Part shown: in pieces, positions 63,051 through 64,000 of the stretch
Layout of the letters: every line of letters begins with the position of its first letter
Numbering within the stretch: position 1 is the first letter of the stretch
Source: Agromyces sp. H17E-10
GTDB taxonomy: Bacteria > Actinomycetota > Actinomycetes > Actinomycetales > Microbacteriaceae
Assembly: GCF_022919715.1 (NCBI RefSeq)
Contig: NZ_CP095042.1
Coordinates: 3,720,001-3,784,000, forward strand
DNA length: 64,000 nt
Reading direction: 5' to 3'
Program-made: the position numbers and the translations under genes
The notes under the pieces: model-generated
The model's database searches: none
Seen by the model: the letters and a program-made list of their open reading frames with translations, nothing else
Told to the model about the DNA's origin: nothing

Positions 63051-64000
63051 TCAGGCCAGGTCGTCGTCGGTGCGGGCGCCGAAGACGATCTCGTCCCAGC
63101 TCGGCATCGACGCGCGACCCTTCTTCGCCGCTCGGCTCGATCCCGAGTTCGACGAGGAGGACGACGAGACCTTGCCCCAGATGCTGCGTGCGCCGGCTCC
63201 GGGCTTCTCGTCGGTGACCGGCTCGCTCGGCGTCTCGACGGCCGCTGCGGGTTCGTCGGCGGGCTCGGGGAGCGTGGGCTGCAGGGGAGCGGGGGCGTCG
63301 ACCGTCGCGGATTCGCGCTCGCCCCGACGGCGCCGCAGGGCCTCGAGCAGGTCGGCGGTCTCGCCCATCGACTGCTTCGGCTCGTCGGCGCGCTTGATCG
63401 CGGCTCGTGCGACGGCGGGGCTCGACGTCTGGGCGCTGCGGGCGTACGGCAGCGGCTCCAGGTGGGGGGCCGTGTCGTCGTCGCTCTGCTCGATCTCGTC
63501 GAACGTGAATGCGCCGCTGTCGAAGCGCGACTCGTCGGAGTCGGGCCCGACGGCGCGCAGCCGGGGGATGAGCCCGCCCTTGAGCTCGCCCTGCTGCGAG
63601 AGCGTGATGGCCTCGGAGTTGAGCGGCTGCAGCGACTGCTTGCGGGGCTCGAAGGTCCAGCGGGCGTCGTGGTCGATCGTGTCGGCGGTGAACTCGAGCT
63701 TGACGATCCAGCCGCGCTCCTCGTCCTTCCAGCTCGCCCAGCGTTCGCCCTCGGCACCGAGCTTCGCGAGCCGGTCGCGGATCACGCCGCCGAACGAGGC
63801 GGGCTCGTCGGCGGGATCGACGTCGAGGGTCACATTCACGGGCACGGCCAGTGCGGAGGTCACGACGTGTTCGCGCTCGGCCATGACGGGGCCCTCGAAC
63901 CGACGGATGTACTCGACCGCGGCGCCCGTGAGCTGGGCGACCTCCTCGGCCGACATGCCGCCCCTGATGTGGGCCTGCACCTCGCGGGGCGAGGGTTTCG
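63051..64000 (-). CDS. sepH: Septation protein SepH (5' end outside window)
   Basis: FtsZ-stimulating division protein of actinobacteria (DUF3071 N-domain with HTH). About 316 codons are visible and the start lies beyond the right edge. Visible residues begin KPSPREVQAHIRGGMSAEEV, matching the HTH segment of SepH, then VEYIRRFEGPVMAEREHVV and the conserved WASWKDEERGWIVKLEF. A long disordered acidic/Pro/Ala linker follows. The C-terminal conserved SIWGKVSSSSSS and SMPSWDEIVFGAR end motif is intact, as in SepH. Confidence 0.9.
   Translation of the reverse strand, partial: KPSPREVQAHIRGGMSAEEVAQLTGAAVEYIRRFEGPVMAEREHVVTSALAVPVNVTLDVDPADEPASFGGVIRDRLAKLGAEGERWASWKDEERGWIVKLEFTADTIDHDARWTFEPRKQSLQPLNSEAITLSQQGELKGGLIPRLRAVGPDSDESRFDSGAFTFDEIEQSDDDTAPHLEPLPYARSAQTSSPAVARAAIKRADEPKQSMGETADLLEALRRRRGERESATVDAPAPLQPTLPEPADEPAAAVETPSEPVTDEKPGAGARSIWGKVSSSSSSNSGSSRAAKKGRASMPSWDEIVFGARTDDDLA

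Overview
The window is very GC-rich, densely coded DNA from an actinobacterium. The best fit is the family Microbacteriaceae. This rests on the gene content (SepH, clpP1-clpP2-clpX, a SCO7613-type membrane protein, an actinobacterial LigA), the many GTG starts and the frequent leaderless starts. An Agromyces- or Microbacterium-like genus is possible, but that is inference only. It looks like ordinary chromosome: no transposase, integrase, phage module or CRISPR array was seen.

Layout. 1-1371: 5' part of glgX (glycogen debranching, minus strand). 1474-6340: cysteine desulfurase, mnmA (tRNA 2-thiouridine) and ligA. 6374-8089: a Tat-exported phosphoesterase. 8157-11514: gatCAB (Glu/Asp-tRNA amidotransferase). 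11628-14004: a low-complexity membrane-associated protein, dinB and a small GerW-like protein. 14105-17989: a TPP riboswitch, the thiamine-precursor ECF transporter ykoEDC, a coupled P-loop kinase and a small acidic protein. 18023-21126: a catalytically degenerate PBP-like protein, a small metallopeptidase, tRNA-His with a damaged tandem copy, orn, an HNH protein and tRNA-Arg. 21200-25763: cation/H+ antiporter, nadE, small unknowns, a second-type SSB and a lipoprotein. 25817-32400: ettA, two thioesterases, a Rieske lipoprotein, a flavoprotein dehydrogenase and a truncated globin. 32397-42749: an MscS channel and two paralogous pepN genes bracketing an ABC transporter/two-component operon. 42856-51831: unknown membrane proteins, DUF2332, rpiB, a Nei glycosylase, a multicopper oxidase joined to a second two-component system, and an alpha/beta hydrolase. 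52016-57831: dps, a small membrane protein, tRNA-Gly and a 1.5-kilo-residue membrane protein. 58001-64000: tRNA-Pro, tig, a TPR-like protein, clpP1-clpP2-clpX and the C-terminal part of sepH.

How the parts work together. The 58-64 kb end is a protein-quality block: trigger factor, the ClpP1P2 peptidase and the ClpX unfoldase. Both clp transcription units carry a site that fits the ClgR box (GTTCGC-N5-GCG). The 14-18 kb operon is a thiamine-salvage unit under TPP control. It carries one uncharacterised kinase, which is the best candidate here for an undescribed function. About eighteen genes have a TANNNT -10 hexamer 6-9 nt before the start codon and are probably leaderless. In four cases the TAG stop codon of the upstream gene supplies the first three bases of that hexamer. 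Notable single loci are a perfect 9-4-9 palindrome between nadE and the antiporter, a perfect 21-bp-arm palindrome beside a REP-like repeat at 40.1 kb, the truncated tRNA-His copy, and a PBP homologue lacking its catalytic serine.
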